Source: Crotalaria pallida
Lineage: Eukaryota > Streptophyta > Magnoliopsida > Fabales > Fabaceae
DNA length: 64,000 nt
Direction: 5' to 3'
Assembly: GCA_037953625.1 (NCBI GenBank)
Contig: CM075655.1
Location: 71,637,501-71,701,500 of the forward strand
In this document: in pieces, positions 36,163-47,007 of the stretch
How positions within the stretch are numbered: the stretch's first letter is position 1
Layout of the letters: every line of letters starts with the position of its first letter
The notes under the pieces: generated by a model
Seen by the model: only the letters and a program-made list of their open reading frames with translations
Database searches by the model: none
What the model was told of the DNA's origin: nothing
Position numbers and translations under genes: made by a program

Positions 36163-36231
36163 CTGAGGAAAAGGGGGGCGCACTTGGAGTCAGAAGCAGA
36201 AAAACTTGATTATGTCGGATCAAATACTTAC
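36163..36231 (-). other. Second predicted intron upstream in the E5 antisense gene
   Basis: In minus sense GTAAGTATTTG ... CCTTTTCCTCAG, 69 nt. The flanking frame is the same on both sides and an open upstream segment reaches 36286. The upstream start is unclear: an in-frame TAG lies at 36296-36298, and a 74-codon ORF (36259-36483) in another frame could be a further exon. Confidence 0.5.
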
Positions 36232-36483
36232 GGTTACGGTCGGTCGGGGAACACCTCCCTATCCGGGCAGAATTTCCCCAAACCAACTGAAATGTCTAAT
36301 ACCTCTCTGTTGCTTCCTTAACCTCCTCTGTTCTACCCTCTCGGCAATCCTATAGTGAATCACACCCTGTCTGAACTCTTTCAAAGACCGAGGGAAATGC
36401 ATGGCTATCGGTTTAACACAAATTTCTGGGTTTCCTCCTTTATGTGTTCTTGGTATGTTAGAGTTTACGGACTCCTCACTCAT

Positions 36484-37345
36484 GATTAACGCAGCCTCAG
36501 TACCAACCCTAAGAAGTTAAGTGCAGCAAAACGTAAAGCAAACCTAAGAAATACTACAATGATCGCTCAGTAAATGTTAAAGGGGGATAAAGAATTTCGA
36601 AAGGCAAGTGGGGGTACTACAACAGCGATTTGGGGTTTGTTCGAACCCTAGAAAAATATTTTCAAAATCAGGGAAGAAGGACCAGAAATGATGCATTAAA
36701 AAGAAAAGTTCTAAACACATACACACAGCAGAGGGCAGAAACAATCGCATGCAAAGACTCTTAAACAAGCCAGGAAGAAAGAGAAAATAGTCAGAGAAAA
36801 GGAGAAGTTTGTAACCTGTTGTCAATGAATAACCAAGAAACACGAAGACCACAAAATGAGAAACGCACTCAATGTAGAGAAGAAAACTGAAATGACAACA
36901 AGAACGCCTTCAAAGAAATCTGGCTTTGATGATCAAGGTCTCAGAGAAATGATGAACAAAGAAGAGAGAGAGTTTGGAAGGTTTCTGAAGCTCTGTTAGA
37001 GTGAATTGTGAAAAACCGCCCTTTGAAAATTTGTCTTAAAACTTCCCTCCACTATCTCAAAAGGTTTGGGCCTAAAGACGGAAAAAGCCCATTAGCGTTG
37101 AAAACTAAATACGTGGCACTTCCGCTGAGTTTGAAATCATAACGTTCCGTTTCCCAGTAAAGTAAAGGACACGTGGAAACGCAAGAAGAATCGAAGGGTC
37201 ACGTCTGGGTCAATCAAACGACAACTCTAATAGGATTACTCGGACATTTAGACATCTCTTTCTAACAAAGATTGGTCGGAAAGCAATTCGCTCGTCTCAT
37301 CAACTCGGCAGGGCTCAAATCACCCTACCGAGCTTGGGGGGCTAA
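36484..37345. other. E5 region upstream of the antisense gene, with polypurine tract
   Basis: No convincing ORF. It would hold the promoter of the antisense gene, but no clear TATA box is visible. It ends in the polypurine tract gcttggggggctaa (37332-37345) that primes plus-strand DNA synthesis beside the 3' LTR. Confidence 0.6.
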
Positions 37346-37924
37346 TGTAGTAGACCTATAGTCAACCGAGCATCATCTGACCTAATTCACCTAACTCTGA
37401 CCCTTTAAACATTTGAACAAGGCATACGGTCAGAATTATACACCGAGCAAACTGGGTTTTTACAGAGATGTAATACGCTTATGAGATTAACCCCGAGCAC
37501 AGGACTTTCATCCTTATCCTTATCGTTTACAGTCTCATCCAAGCGTAACCACTTCTCCTAGATTCCCACGACTCCTGGTTAGATAAAAATAGTTCGGGAT
37601 TAAGTTTATCACCTACAGGATTTATGGATATGATCTTATCATAACCTCTACAAATCCTACTTGAATTCTACCTCTTCAGAAGACTCATCAAAACGGCCCA
37701 CAACACACAGGTAATCCCCTATAAGAACCACCATGCTATAGGGGCTAAGGTACGTCTTCTCATCCCTAAGTTGACACTTGCACACACATTGTTGACTAGG
37801 GAGAACCTGTTTATCCCAACTGGATACGCAGAAATCCTACAAGTCCTACATTAATCTCTTTATTGAGGTCATTCTTTGAGGCTTTTCCATAGCTTCAAGG
37901 CTGATCTTGATCTAGGACACGACA
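37346..37924 (+). repeat. E5 3' LTR (579 bp)
   Basis: Same length as the 5' copy, with about 12 substitutions. Ends GACACGACA and is followed by the target duplication cttag and the resumed E3 RT frame. Confidence 0.95.
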
Positions 37925-39300
37925 CTTAGTAAGGTACGTCAGCATAATATGCGTTTAAATCCGCTGAAGTGCGCCTTTGGTGTCACAGCAGGAAAGTTCC
38001 TAGGTTTTATGCTTACTAGCAGAGGAATAGAGGCTAACCCTGAAAAGTGTGATGCAATCACGCAGATGAGGAGCCCAAATTCCGTGAAGGAAGTTCAGCA
38101 ACTAACCGGACGCATAGCCGCGTTGACAAGATTCTTGTCGAAATCAGCTTACAAGTCCCTTTCACTATTCCAATTTCTTAAGAAGGACCAGAAGTTCAGA
38201 TGGACTGATGAGTGCGAATCAGCATTTCAGGACTTCAAGCATTACCTCTCCAATCCTCCGATCCTGAGCAAACCTGAACCAGGTGAAACACTCTATTTAT
38301 ATTTGGTTGTAAATGATGAAGCGGTGAGTGCTGTTTTGGTCAGGGATTTGGAAGAGGGACAGAGGCCGGTGTATTTTGTCGGTAAGGTGTTGCAAGAAAC
38401 TGAAAGAAGGTATCAGAAGATCGAAAAGATGGCGTTCACGCTGGTGGTCACAACAAGGCGTCTTAGACAATATTTCCAAAGCCATCCCATCGTCGTCAGA
38501 ACAGATCAGCCTATTCGGCAAGTTTTACAAAAACCGAACTTAGCAGGTCGCATGATCGCTTGGTCAGTGGAATTGTCCGAATATGGGATCAGCTACGAGT
38601 CAAGAACAACAATCAAATCTCAGGTTTTGGCAGACTTCGTCGTAGAATTGGCACCAAAGAAGGACTCTGAAGTCTGGACCCTGTTTGTTGACGGTTCATC
38701 CAATCAGACGGGTGGAGGCGCTGGGGTGATATTGGAAAACGCTCAAGGGGTATCTATTGAATATTCGTTAAGGTTCGATTTTCCTACTTCTAACAACCAA
38801 GCTGAATATGAAGCCTTCCTAGCTGGGATGACAATGGCCAAGGATTTGGGCGCGCACTCAATTGTACTTTACAGCGATTCGCAGCTGGTGATTTCTCAAA
38901 TTAAAGGAGACTTCCAAGCCAAGGAGCCTTTGCTTCAGAAGTACCTCACCAAGTGCAAGGAGCTGGCAGGAAGGTTTGACAGCGTGGATTTTCAGCACAT
39001 TCTGAGAGATCAGAATTCCAAAGCTGATGTCCTATCCAAGCTGGCTAGTACCAAGAAACCAGGAAATCACAGGTCTGTAATTCAACAAGCCATCCCTCAC
39101 CCCAGTGCAACATTAGCAGTGGAGGATGAAGAGTCATGGGCTTCCCCTATCCTAGCGTTTCTGCTTCATGGAATCCTTCCGAGTGAAGACGACGCCGCAA
39201 GAAAAATAAGAAAGATGGCTCCTCACTTTGTCATACAAGATGGATTGCTCTATCGGAGAGGGTTCTCTTCACCTCTACTCAGATGCCTAACTGAAAGGGA
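37925..39300 (+). pseudogene. E3 RT end, RNase H and archaeal-type RNase H
   Basis: Continues E3's frame after E5. RT thumb: CAFGVTAGKFLGFMLTSRGI, VKEVQQLTGRIAALTRFLSK. The first RNase H region has VYFVGKVLQETERRYQKIEK and TDQPIRQVLQKPNLAGRM. The second RNase H has LFVDGSSNQTGGGAGVILEN, NNQAEYEAFLAGM, YSDSQLVISQIKG and NSKADVLSKLAS. The frame is open over the whole segment. The same two-RNase-H order as E5 places both in the Tat lineage; the two differ clearly at the protein level, so they are different families. Confidence 0.9.
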
Positions 39301-40372
39301 ATCCGAATTGGCCCTGAAAGAAGTGCACGAAGGGAGATGCAGTCATCATCTAGGAGGAAGAAGTCTGGCGAGGAAGATACTGAGAGCAGGATTCTACTGG
39401 CCCACCATACAGTTAGATTCCATGAAGCACGTGAAGAAATGTGATCGCTGTCAGAAGCACACTGATGTTCACTTGGCACCACCAGAGGAACTCCATTCCA
39501 TATCTGCCCCATGGCCATTCTTTCAATGAGGGATGGATTTGTTGGGACCATTTCCGCAAGCAGCTGGACAAGTGACCCATTTAGTGGTGGCAGTCGACTA
39601 CTTCACCAAGTGGATTGAAGCTAAAGCAGTCGCTGTTACTACTTCTACTCAAATCGTGAAATTTTTCAGTAACCGAGTTATAACACGTTTCGGAGTTCCA
39701 GCTGTTTTAGTCACAGACAATTGCACTCAGTTTACTAGCAAAGCTTTCAAGGAATTTCTCAAGAAGATGGGAATTAAACAACGTCTGTCCTCTGTGGAGC
39801 ACCCGCAAACCAACGGGCAAGCCGAAGCAGCCAACAGATGTATCCTAAGAGGGTTGAAGAGAAAGTTAGAAGATAGCAAAGGTAAATGGGTAGATTTCAT
39901 AGATGCTATCCTTTGGTCTTACAGAACCACTCCCCACTCTACCACTGGAGAGACGCCATTCAAGCTTACATATGGAAGTGAAGCAATGATTCCACTGGAA
40001 GTAGGATCCACTAATATGAGGTCAAGATACTTTAATCCAGAAGCTAATGTGCGGCTCATCAGAGAAAACTTGGATCTCTTGCAAGAATCCAGGGAGATGG
40101 CAACTATCCGCATGGCAACAATCCAGTAGCAGTCGGCCAAGCAGTACAATTTAAAGGTGGTTTCCAGAACCTTCAACGAAGGTGACTTGGTGCTGAGAAG
40201 GGCCGATGTACACGGTAATGAACCTGCGCATGGGAAGTTGGCAGCCAATTGGGAAGGGCCATATCGAGTCCGGTCGAAAACTGGAAAAGGAGCTTATTTC
40301 CTAGAAACACTGACTGGCAGAGGCATCAAGAACCCATGGAATGCAGCTAAGCTTCGCCTCTATTATAGTTAA
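39301..40372 (+). pseudogene. E3 integrase
   Basis: HHCC motif (HEGRCSHHLGGRSLARK ... HVKKCDRCQ). TGA at 39527-39529 falls between the zinc domain and the core, at a spot where E5 has Trp (FYQWGMD). Core catalytic residues: D in AVDYFTKW, D in VTDNCTQF (a Cys replaces the usual Gly) and E in GQAEAANRCIL. TAG at 40127-40129 interrupts the tail, followed in phase by RTFNEGDLVLRRAD, WEGPYRVRSKTG and NPWNAAKLRLYYS. No chromodomain. Confidence 0.9.
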
Positions 40373-41424
40373 ATTTTGTTCTTTGTTTAAGGATTTCTTA
40401 AGAATTGTTTGCTTTCCAAGAAGGTCCTACAGACTATTGTCATATGTCTAGTTCATTTCTGTTTTGAAAAGAAGGTCACCCATAGACTTCTGTTTGATTT
40501 AAATTATGATTGTATTTGGTTTATGATTATACATGGCTTTCTATTTTTGAGAATTATAAAGTTCCATAAAATACAGAATTGAGTATAATACCCCAACGAG
40601 ATGGTTTGCTCAAAGTGATTGCTTTCGTTCGAATATAAGAGTCCGGTATCAGGAATCCGATATCAGGAAACCGGTATCAGGAAATCAAAATATATATATA
40701 TATATATATATAAAGAGGTCAATTCGGTATTAAGCATTCGGTCACATGAATTCGGTTATGGAATCCGGTAACAGGAATCCTCCGCCTAATAACATATTTT
40801 GAAGTATTAGGAATCCGGTATCAGGATTCGGTACCAGAAATCCGGTATCAGGATCCGGTATCAGGATCCAGTATTTCGAAGCTCATACTTAGAGTTTTGA
40901 AAATCGTTCAGAATTTGCATCAACAATCCGATGTCTGAATTCGGTATCAGAATTTGATATCAGGAATCTTATACTTAGAAAAACTTAAGGAAAAGTCCTA
41001 AGTATCCAATAATTGAGACACCACTTGTCTGACTAGCCATCAGATAAGAAGTGAAATGGGTAAGGAGATGTTCTATGTTAAAATGAACACCACCCATGTA
41101 CATACAATGATCCCTATTAGTTTCAGAAAGCTAATAAGTTAAATGGAAAACCATTCGCTGGCTAGAATAGGACTTCCATGGATCAATAAAGAAAGATGGA
41201 TACACAAAGGAAATATAACACAAATTCTAACCGAATACATTGATTGGGAAGTCTGAGTACAAGTGCAATCCGGATTACAACTAAGAAAAGTCAGGAACAA
41301 AATACAACCAAGGGAAAGTAGAAAGCAAAATTCGGATTAAAACCTAGAAAGGGAAAAAACGAAATGCAGAAACAAACAACATAACAAAAAAACATGAAAT
41401 AAACTAGATTAAATTAAAAAAAAG
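40373..41424 (+). other. E3 spacer with short CCGGTATCAG repeats and an (AT)n run
   Basis: Between about 40640 and 40975 the element repeats variants of aatccggtatcagg about ten times, interrupted by an AT microsatellite (about 40689-40712). The same half-site (GATACCGG/CCGGTATC) is common in E3's LTRs. No gene. Confidence 0.7.
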
Positions 41425-43495
41425 CTATGCAGTAGCACCATCCTCTCCATCGTTCTCATGTCCTTCAACACCCTCATCTTCAGTTTCCTCATCATCTCCA
41501 GTGGCCAAGGGATCAGGGCAGTCCTCATCATCCAAATTAACAAGCACTCTGGTTCCATCTCGAAGGTAGCTATAAAGCGCTCCGTCTTCGACTTTGTGCA
41601 AAAAAGTGCATGCCCTTGGCAGAAAAATTGTTGTTGAGGAAGTTGGCTTGTTCCACAGCATTCATGAAAGAAGATTGGACTGATCCAATCCATTTCTCTT
41701 TGTACATGTCCCTTTGTTGTTCAACCTCATTCAATGCATCTCTCAGCGTGTTCAAGGCAGCATCATTAGCGTCATTCACTTCTTTGAGCTTGTCATTCAT
41801 CCTTTTTGCAAATTCTTCCTCAGCTTGGGAAAGGGCTTGCTTGGTCTTCCTCAATTCGGCTGCTTGGGAGGCAATCTGTTCAGCCATTTCAGCCTCTTTC
41901 TTTACATAAGCAGCCAAATCCACTGCCTCTTGCCCAACAAACAAGACCTTTTCAGCATTATCCTCTAAAAATTGGAGGGTGGAGGCAGCACGAAGTTGGT
42001 GTTTCTTTAAGGACTTCATCAAGTTGACGAATTCACGACGCGTCATTCCTTGGAAGCGATGGGAGTCAATATCAGTCACCAACATGCATCCAAAGTGTTC
42101 ACTCAGGTTTTCCTCCCACACCGAGGAAGTGAAACTAGAAGACCCCTGTCCAGCATCGAAGTGAGATCCAGTGGGAGAGCTAGATTGAAAAGGTTCTTGA
42201 TTTTTCCTCTTTCGAGCAGCACCTTCCGGACTGTCAAGGACTATGGTAGCCGGGGGAGGACGGCTAACACTGGTCTTACTACGCTTGGGGGGCTTCCTTG
42301 GAGCATTTCCGATAGCAGCAGCAAGAGCAGCAAGGTCTTGGGGGCTCGCCATTTTTTTTGCACAAAAAAAGCCTAAAAGCATTAATAATTCAAAAGAGAA
42401 ACGGAAGCAAGAGAAATATATATACGTCAGGTATCCTACCGAATACCGAACACAGGGATTCTGGTTCCGCATCCACTATCTTCCTGGTACTGATGTACCC
42501 GAAACGTTCATACCAGGCAAAGAAAAATTTAATAGTTGATCGCTCAACGTCGGTAAGAACGTTGTTGGGGGTAAGGAAAGAACGGGCCGGAATTCGCGAG
42601 TTTTTATCAGACCAAAAGAGAGGGACATATGGATTTCCCCCATGGTCAAAGAAGAAAGGCCAGGAATGTGGGGCTCCTACTATCTTGAAGTATTCACTTT
42701 TGAACCCTTTCCACGTCTCTGAGTAGGTTTCAAAAACTTTCCAGTTAAGACGGGACTTCATTGTAACCCAAGACCATTTGCCTTTAACTTTACTTGAGGC
42801 AAACGGTCCAAAGAAGGTAAAAATACAGGGAGGGTACAAGCTAAGTTGAAGTGGTTACAAAAAAGTTGGAAAACCCTCAGATAACACCAACCGTTAGGAT
42901 GGAGTTGTGTTGGAGCAAGTTCTAAGTGGCTGAGTACCCTACACTCGAAGTCAGTAAACGAAATTCGAACTCCATAAGTCTCAAAGAGAACCACATACAT
43001 AAAAAAGAAATTTTCGAGAGGGCTGCCTATAGAGCAAATTCGGTTTTGAGAAGAAGGGGCCTCTAAAGCATAAAAGTTTGGAACAACTCCCGGTCTGGCA
43101 AGTTCAGCACTGTTGTGGTACTCCTGTAGACGTTGGACATCCACAAATATGGAGGGTCTACCTAAGGCATCAAGATCTACATCCTCATAACCAGTAATGA
43201 CAGCAGGGAGGATGAATTCCTCAGGGTTTGTTTCAGACCTCTTCTTCCCCATCTCGGATTCCTGAGAGGAAGGGTAGAAAGAAGACTTAGAAGGAATGCT
43301 GGAGACTTCACTAAACATATCCCTAATGATCCATTTCTTCACTAGTTTGTCTAAAGCTTCCTTTTCATGCTCAGAAAAAGAAGAGTTTTGAAGGCCACAG
43401 GGTTGGCTAACTGAGTTACAAGGATTGGCAGAAAAGAACGTCGACGAATTGGAAGAAGAAGAGCATGGGGGTTTGTTGGAAGGAAGTGAGTCCAT
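41425..43495 (-). pseudogene. E3 antisense gene: Transposase_28-like domain plus coiled coil
   Basis: Read right to left from ATG 43495 (MDSLPSNKPPCSSSS), through a Transposase_28-like part (YGVRISFTDFECRVLSHLEL, APTQLHPNGWCYLRVF). A frameshift near 42840 leads to the frame with FTFFGPFASSKVKGKWSWVT and TYSETWKGFKSEYFKIVG. After a putative intron (about 42350-42440) comes MASPQDLAALAAAIG, a Ser/Pro-rich linker and a coiled coil (AAELRKTKQALSQAEEEF). A second frameshift near 41625 leads to an acidic tail (NLDDEDCPDP, DDEETEDEGVEGHEN). The order matches E5's antisense gene exactly, though the sequence is quite diverged. The copy is broken. Confidence 0.65.
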
Positions 43496-43642
43496 AATAA
43501 GAGAAAAAGTAAGGGATAAGAAGTTATGTACCTGAAAATGAAAGAAGGAAGAGAAGGAGTAAATTTGTAGGCAACAAAGAAGTAAATTCGTATGCAGCAG
43601 AGATGAAATGGAGAAGTGAGTCTTATCACTAAAGGCTTCTCT

Positions 43643-43653
43643 CTATTTATAAG
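43643..43653 (-). promoter_or_regulatory. TATA box upstream of the E3 antisense gene
   Basis: The minus strand reads CCTTATAAATAGAGAG, about 150 bp before the ATG at 43495. Together with the long minus-strand frame this suggests the antisense gene has its own promoter rather than read-through from outside. Confidence 0.55.
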
Positions 43654-44387
43654 GGGAGTTCGGATTCTATGAGGGGTAGATAGAAGGGTGTTTGCATTAA
43701 GTAAATGACCACTCAGAAGTCATATCAGTTGAAGAGTGATAAGTCATAATGCTTGAAGGGAAGAGACATGTCAGTTGAAGTGAAAATTCATGGCTGCAAT
43801 AAAGCATCACCCCTTTTCATCTTCCCAAGGAATTGAAGATCAGTTATTACACCTTTTCAGAAGTTCAGTTAGAAAAGCAAATCCGAATTCGTGGCTGGCT
43901 TGAGCACAATACAGGAAAAGGTTCGGTTTCCAACAAATCTTTAGGGGCAAGTGGATTGCTAAGTAGCAGTGACAAGACATAAAGGTGGCCATTAGGAGTT
44001 CTGACTTATGTCAGATTAAGACATTAAAGCTGAACCTGTGAACAAGAACCTGTACCTTGAAAATTTAATTCTTGGGAACCGGGAAGTCCGGGAAAGATAC
44101 CCAGTTCAAATTTCGAATTCGGAGTTAAATGTGCATGTTCATGTTCCCGATATTAGGATGTTGGAGTCACCATCTCGGGAAACAGAAGCAGATATAATTA
44201 GGGGAAGTCGGAATTCGGAGTCCTTGGAGACTGGACCTTGGAAGCTTCCGGATTGAGAAGCAATTGATGAATGCACCATTAAAACCAGCACCTTGAAATC
44301 GACAACTCGTTTGGGAACCGACATCCGGATTGATGGAGCTACTCTGAAATTCATGGCACATTGCATGAACCATGACTTGGGGGCTAC
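43654..44387 (+). other. E3 3' internal region and polypurine tract
   Basis: No supported ORF; a 72-codon plus-strand ORF at 44038-44256 has no recognisable features. The tract gacttgggggctac (44374-44387) directly precedes the 3' LTR and is the likely plus-strand primer. Confidence 0.6.
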
Positions 44388-44931
44388 TGTTATGGACCGG
44401 ATTGTCGGAATCGGCATGCCGGATTCAGATACCGGTTTGAGGCCGCAAGAGGCCCAATAGATTCGGATCTCGGTATCAGTCCAAGATCTCAAGGGGCCCA
44501 ATGGCACCGGATCCGGATACCGGTATGAGGCCATAAAAGGTCCACTAGAGCCGGATTCACTTACCGGATTGAGGTCTCGAAAGGCCCAACAGACAGGCCG
44601 GATCCGGATACCGGATTGAGGCTATTCGAGAACATCCGAACCAGATTCACATACGGGATAGTATCGTAAGTGTTCTTAGGATACCGGATTCAGATACAGA
44701 TAACAGGATTAGTCTTGGACGTTTGACCTCGAACCGTTATACCGGTATGAATTCGGTCATGCACCTTAAGGAATCTGGAGAATCCCATTACCTTCACCAG
44801 CATAGGATTCCACTCAGCTTAATACCCACCGTTATGCCTGAGCCATTTGGAGGGAACCTCACCTGCCACATGAAAGCGACAATCAACGTCATTTATGCTG
44901 GGATGCCTATATAACACCTGGTAAGGGAAGC
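44388..44931 (+). repeat. E3 3' LTR, first part
   Basis: Aligns with 23158-23701 with about 16 substitutions. Interrupted by E6 at the target site gaagc (44927-44931). Confidence 0.92.
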
Positions 44932-45808
44932 TGATGAGGCCAAAAACAGGAACACTACACCAAAGGATGCCCTTGAAGGTCTTGGAGGTCCAATGACTAG
45001 GTCCAGATTGAAGAAGGCCCAAGAAGAGCTTAAGTTAGTTTGCATTAACCAAGTCACCACTTCTCTGACCCAAGAGCCATTGCAACACAAAGAACTTAAT
45101 TGCCTGATCTTTCAAAACACAAGAGAAGCAGGTGTCCTTAACAAAGACACATGACTTGGGTAAGGGCAGAGCCAATCGTGCCACAAAAGGAAAAGAAGGC
45201 CATGAGTAAAGATTTATTCCATCATCCTCACGGCTAAGGTGTAGAAACAAGCAAGAGAATGCATGAGTGATGGCCATCATGAGTAATCAATAGGAAACGT
45301 CTTTAATAATGGTCAAAGTTAATGACCTTTTATTTTGTAACCCCCTTCCTTAATTCCCTAGTTTATTGCCACGGCTCATGAATGCTTTTGATTGAGTCAT
45401 TTATTTTTGTAACTCCCCTTCCTTAATTCCCCTTTTAATTTGTACGTTTGGATTGGTGCTTGTATACTCCTTATAAGGAGCTTTGGTGAATTGTAATAGG
45501 ACTAGATTGGATTTTGCCCAAAGCTTTGTCACGTCTTCCTTGAGAGTGATTCTCAAATTGGTTGATTGAGGGGCTCAATTTGTGTGAAGCAAATTGAGAG
45601 ACCAAGGCTTATCCTTGAATCATTCTCAAGGTGGTGCCTCCCTTCAAGACATTGTTTCATCAAGATTTCCATTCCCTTGGGTCTATATCTTCTGCTCTTG
45701 GATAGTAAATTCAAATGCCTGGAGTGAACTAACAACAAAGAAAAATAGAACTTGAATTAAAGGCCAATTCAGAAACGAATCCATACATCCAATTTCTTGG
45801 GTGTATCA
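44932..45808 (+). repeat. E6 5' LTR (877 bp)
   Basis: TGATGAGGCCAAAAACAGG ... TTGGGTGTATCA. The TATA-like CTCCTTATAAGGAGC is near 45467-45481. The first 220 bp repeat the end of the pol frame because pol reads into the 3' LTR. Confidence 0.95.
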
Positions 45809-46446
45809 ACTTGGTAATCAGAGCAAGGTCGTGGGAAAATTTCAAAGGTGGCATCATTCTATTTCCGTTTGGTTGTGATTTGTTTCTTTGTTGCATTTTC
45901 CTCTTTTCAATTTATGTTGTCTTGTGTTGGAGCCTAAAGTCGTGATCTGAATTTTCCTTTTCGTCGCTGTTTGGAATTCTTGTTATGTCCTTTTTCAACT
46001 TTGATTTTTAAACCGTCGTTGTTTTTCTGGGTTTAAATTCGTGTTGTTTTTCTCGAGTCATTCGTCGCTGTTTGAGTTTTGTTCATCACTATTTTTGTGT
46101 TTCTAAACTCAAACCGTGGATAAATTTTCATCTCTAAATCTGTTTAGTTTTGTGTCGCTAATCAGATTTGTGTTGCAAGTTTCCTGGGTGTAAACCGTAA
46201 CCAGTTTGGGTGGTTAGTCCGTCGCTAATTTGTTGAATTTCCCTTACATTTGTCGTCGCTGATTCTTTCTTTCTGTTGCGACGTCTTTTCTGGTCGCTGT
46301 TTGTTGTCATCTCTTCTGTAACGAATTGGTGTCGTCACTGTTTTGGGGCGAATCTGTGGTGGCAGTACGAACTGTTGCTGTTTCTGAACAAAATCTTTTG
46401 CAACAAATATAAGTCGTTGCTATTGAGTTTTAAAAAAAAATTGAGA
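45809..46446 (+). other. E6 leader without gag
   Basis: Primer-like site at 45811-45824. The rest is T-rich with many cgtcgct motifs and no Gag-like frame (no AAYWW-type core, no CCHC). Full-length relatives would carry gag here, so it appears deleted. Confidence 0.65.
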
Positions 46447-47007
46447 ATGGAAAACATGTGTTTGAATCTGCCAAGGCAACCTTGGGGACAACTTTTCTTG
46501 TCTTCAGATCAACATCAAAAGGAAGTTGTGTTCCAGTCAAGGTGCATGATTCAAGGGAAATTGTGTTCTCTCGTCATAGATGGTGGAAGTTGCACAAATG
46601 CTATTGGCCCTCAAGTGGTTGAACGGTTAGGCTTGAGGACAGTAACACACCCAAGACCCTATTGTATCCAGTGGATCAATGAAAAAGAGACAATGGTTGT
46701 CAAGCAACAAGACTTGGTAAAATTTGCCATTGGAAATTATAAAGATGAGTTGTGGTTTGATGTCATTCCTCTTGAAAGCTCACATGTTCTTTTGGGAAGA
46801 CCATGGCAGCATGACAAAGGGGCAATACATGATGGAGAAAGCAATAAGTTCTCTTTTCACTATCATCATAAGCAGATTGTACTGATTCCAATGACACCAA
46901 AACAGGTAGAAGAAGAACAAAAGAAAATAAGAAAAGAAAAACAAAAAGAGATCATAGAGAAGATTGATTCTGAAAAAAAAAAAAGAATGTTTCTTGGCCT
47001 CAACTAG
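46447..47007 (+). pseudogene. E6 protease domain
   Basis: ATG 46447 (MENMCLNLPRQPWG). Motifs VFQSRCMIQGKLCSLVIDGG with SCTNAIG (Asp in IDGGS, the form seen in CRM/Reina elements), QWINEKETMVVKQQ and HVLLGRPWQHDKGAIHDG, then a Lys/Glu-rich tail. The frame shifts at an A-run (about 46974-46985) into the RT frame. Confidence 0.85.

Larger units (their letters stand above)
26917..37924 (+). mobile_element. E5: Tat-lineage Ty3/gypsy element nested in E3
   Basis: 11.0 kb with LTRs 26917-27495 and 37346-37924 (579 bp each). TSD cttag at 26912-26916 and 37925-37929. Primer site TTGGCGCCGTCTGTGGGAA directly after the 5' LTR; polypurine tract gcttggggggctaa before the 3' LTR. About 12 LTR differences by eye (2.1%), 11 of them transitions. 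Gag-pol lies in one long frame with three stops. About 4 kb between pol and the 3' LTR holds an antisense gene. Confidence 0.95.

Noticed and set aside
23158..40372. Plant pararetrovirus (caulimovirus-like) origin for the RT-RNase H parts
   Set aside because: True LTRs, target duplications, primer sites and integrase identify Ty3/gypsy retrotransposons.
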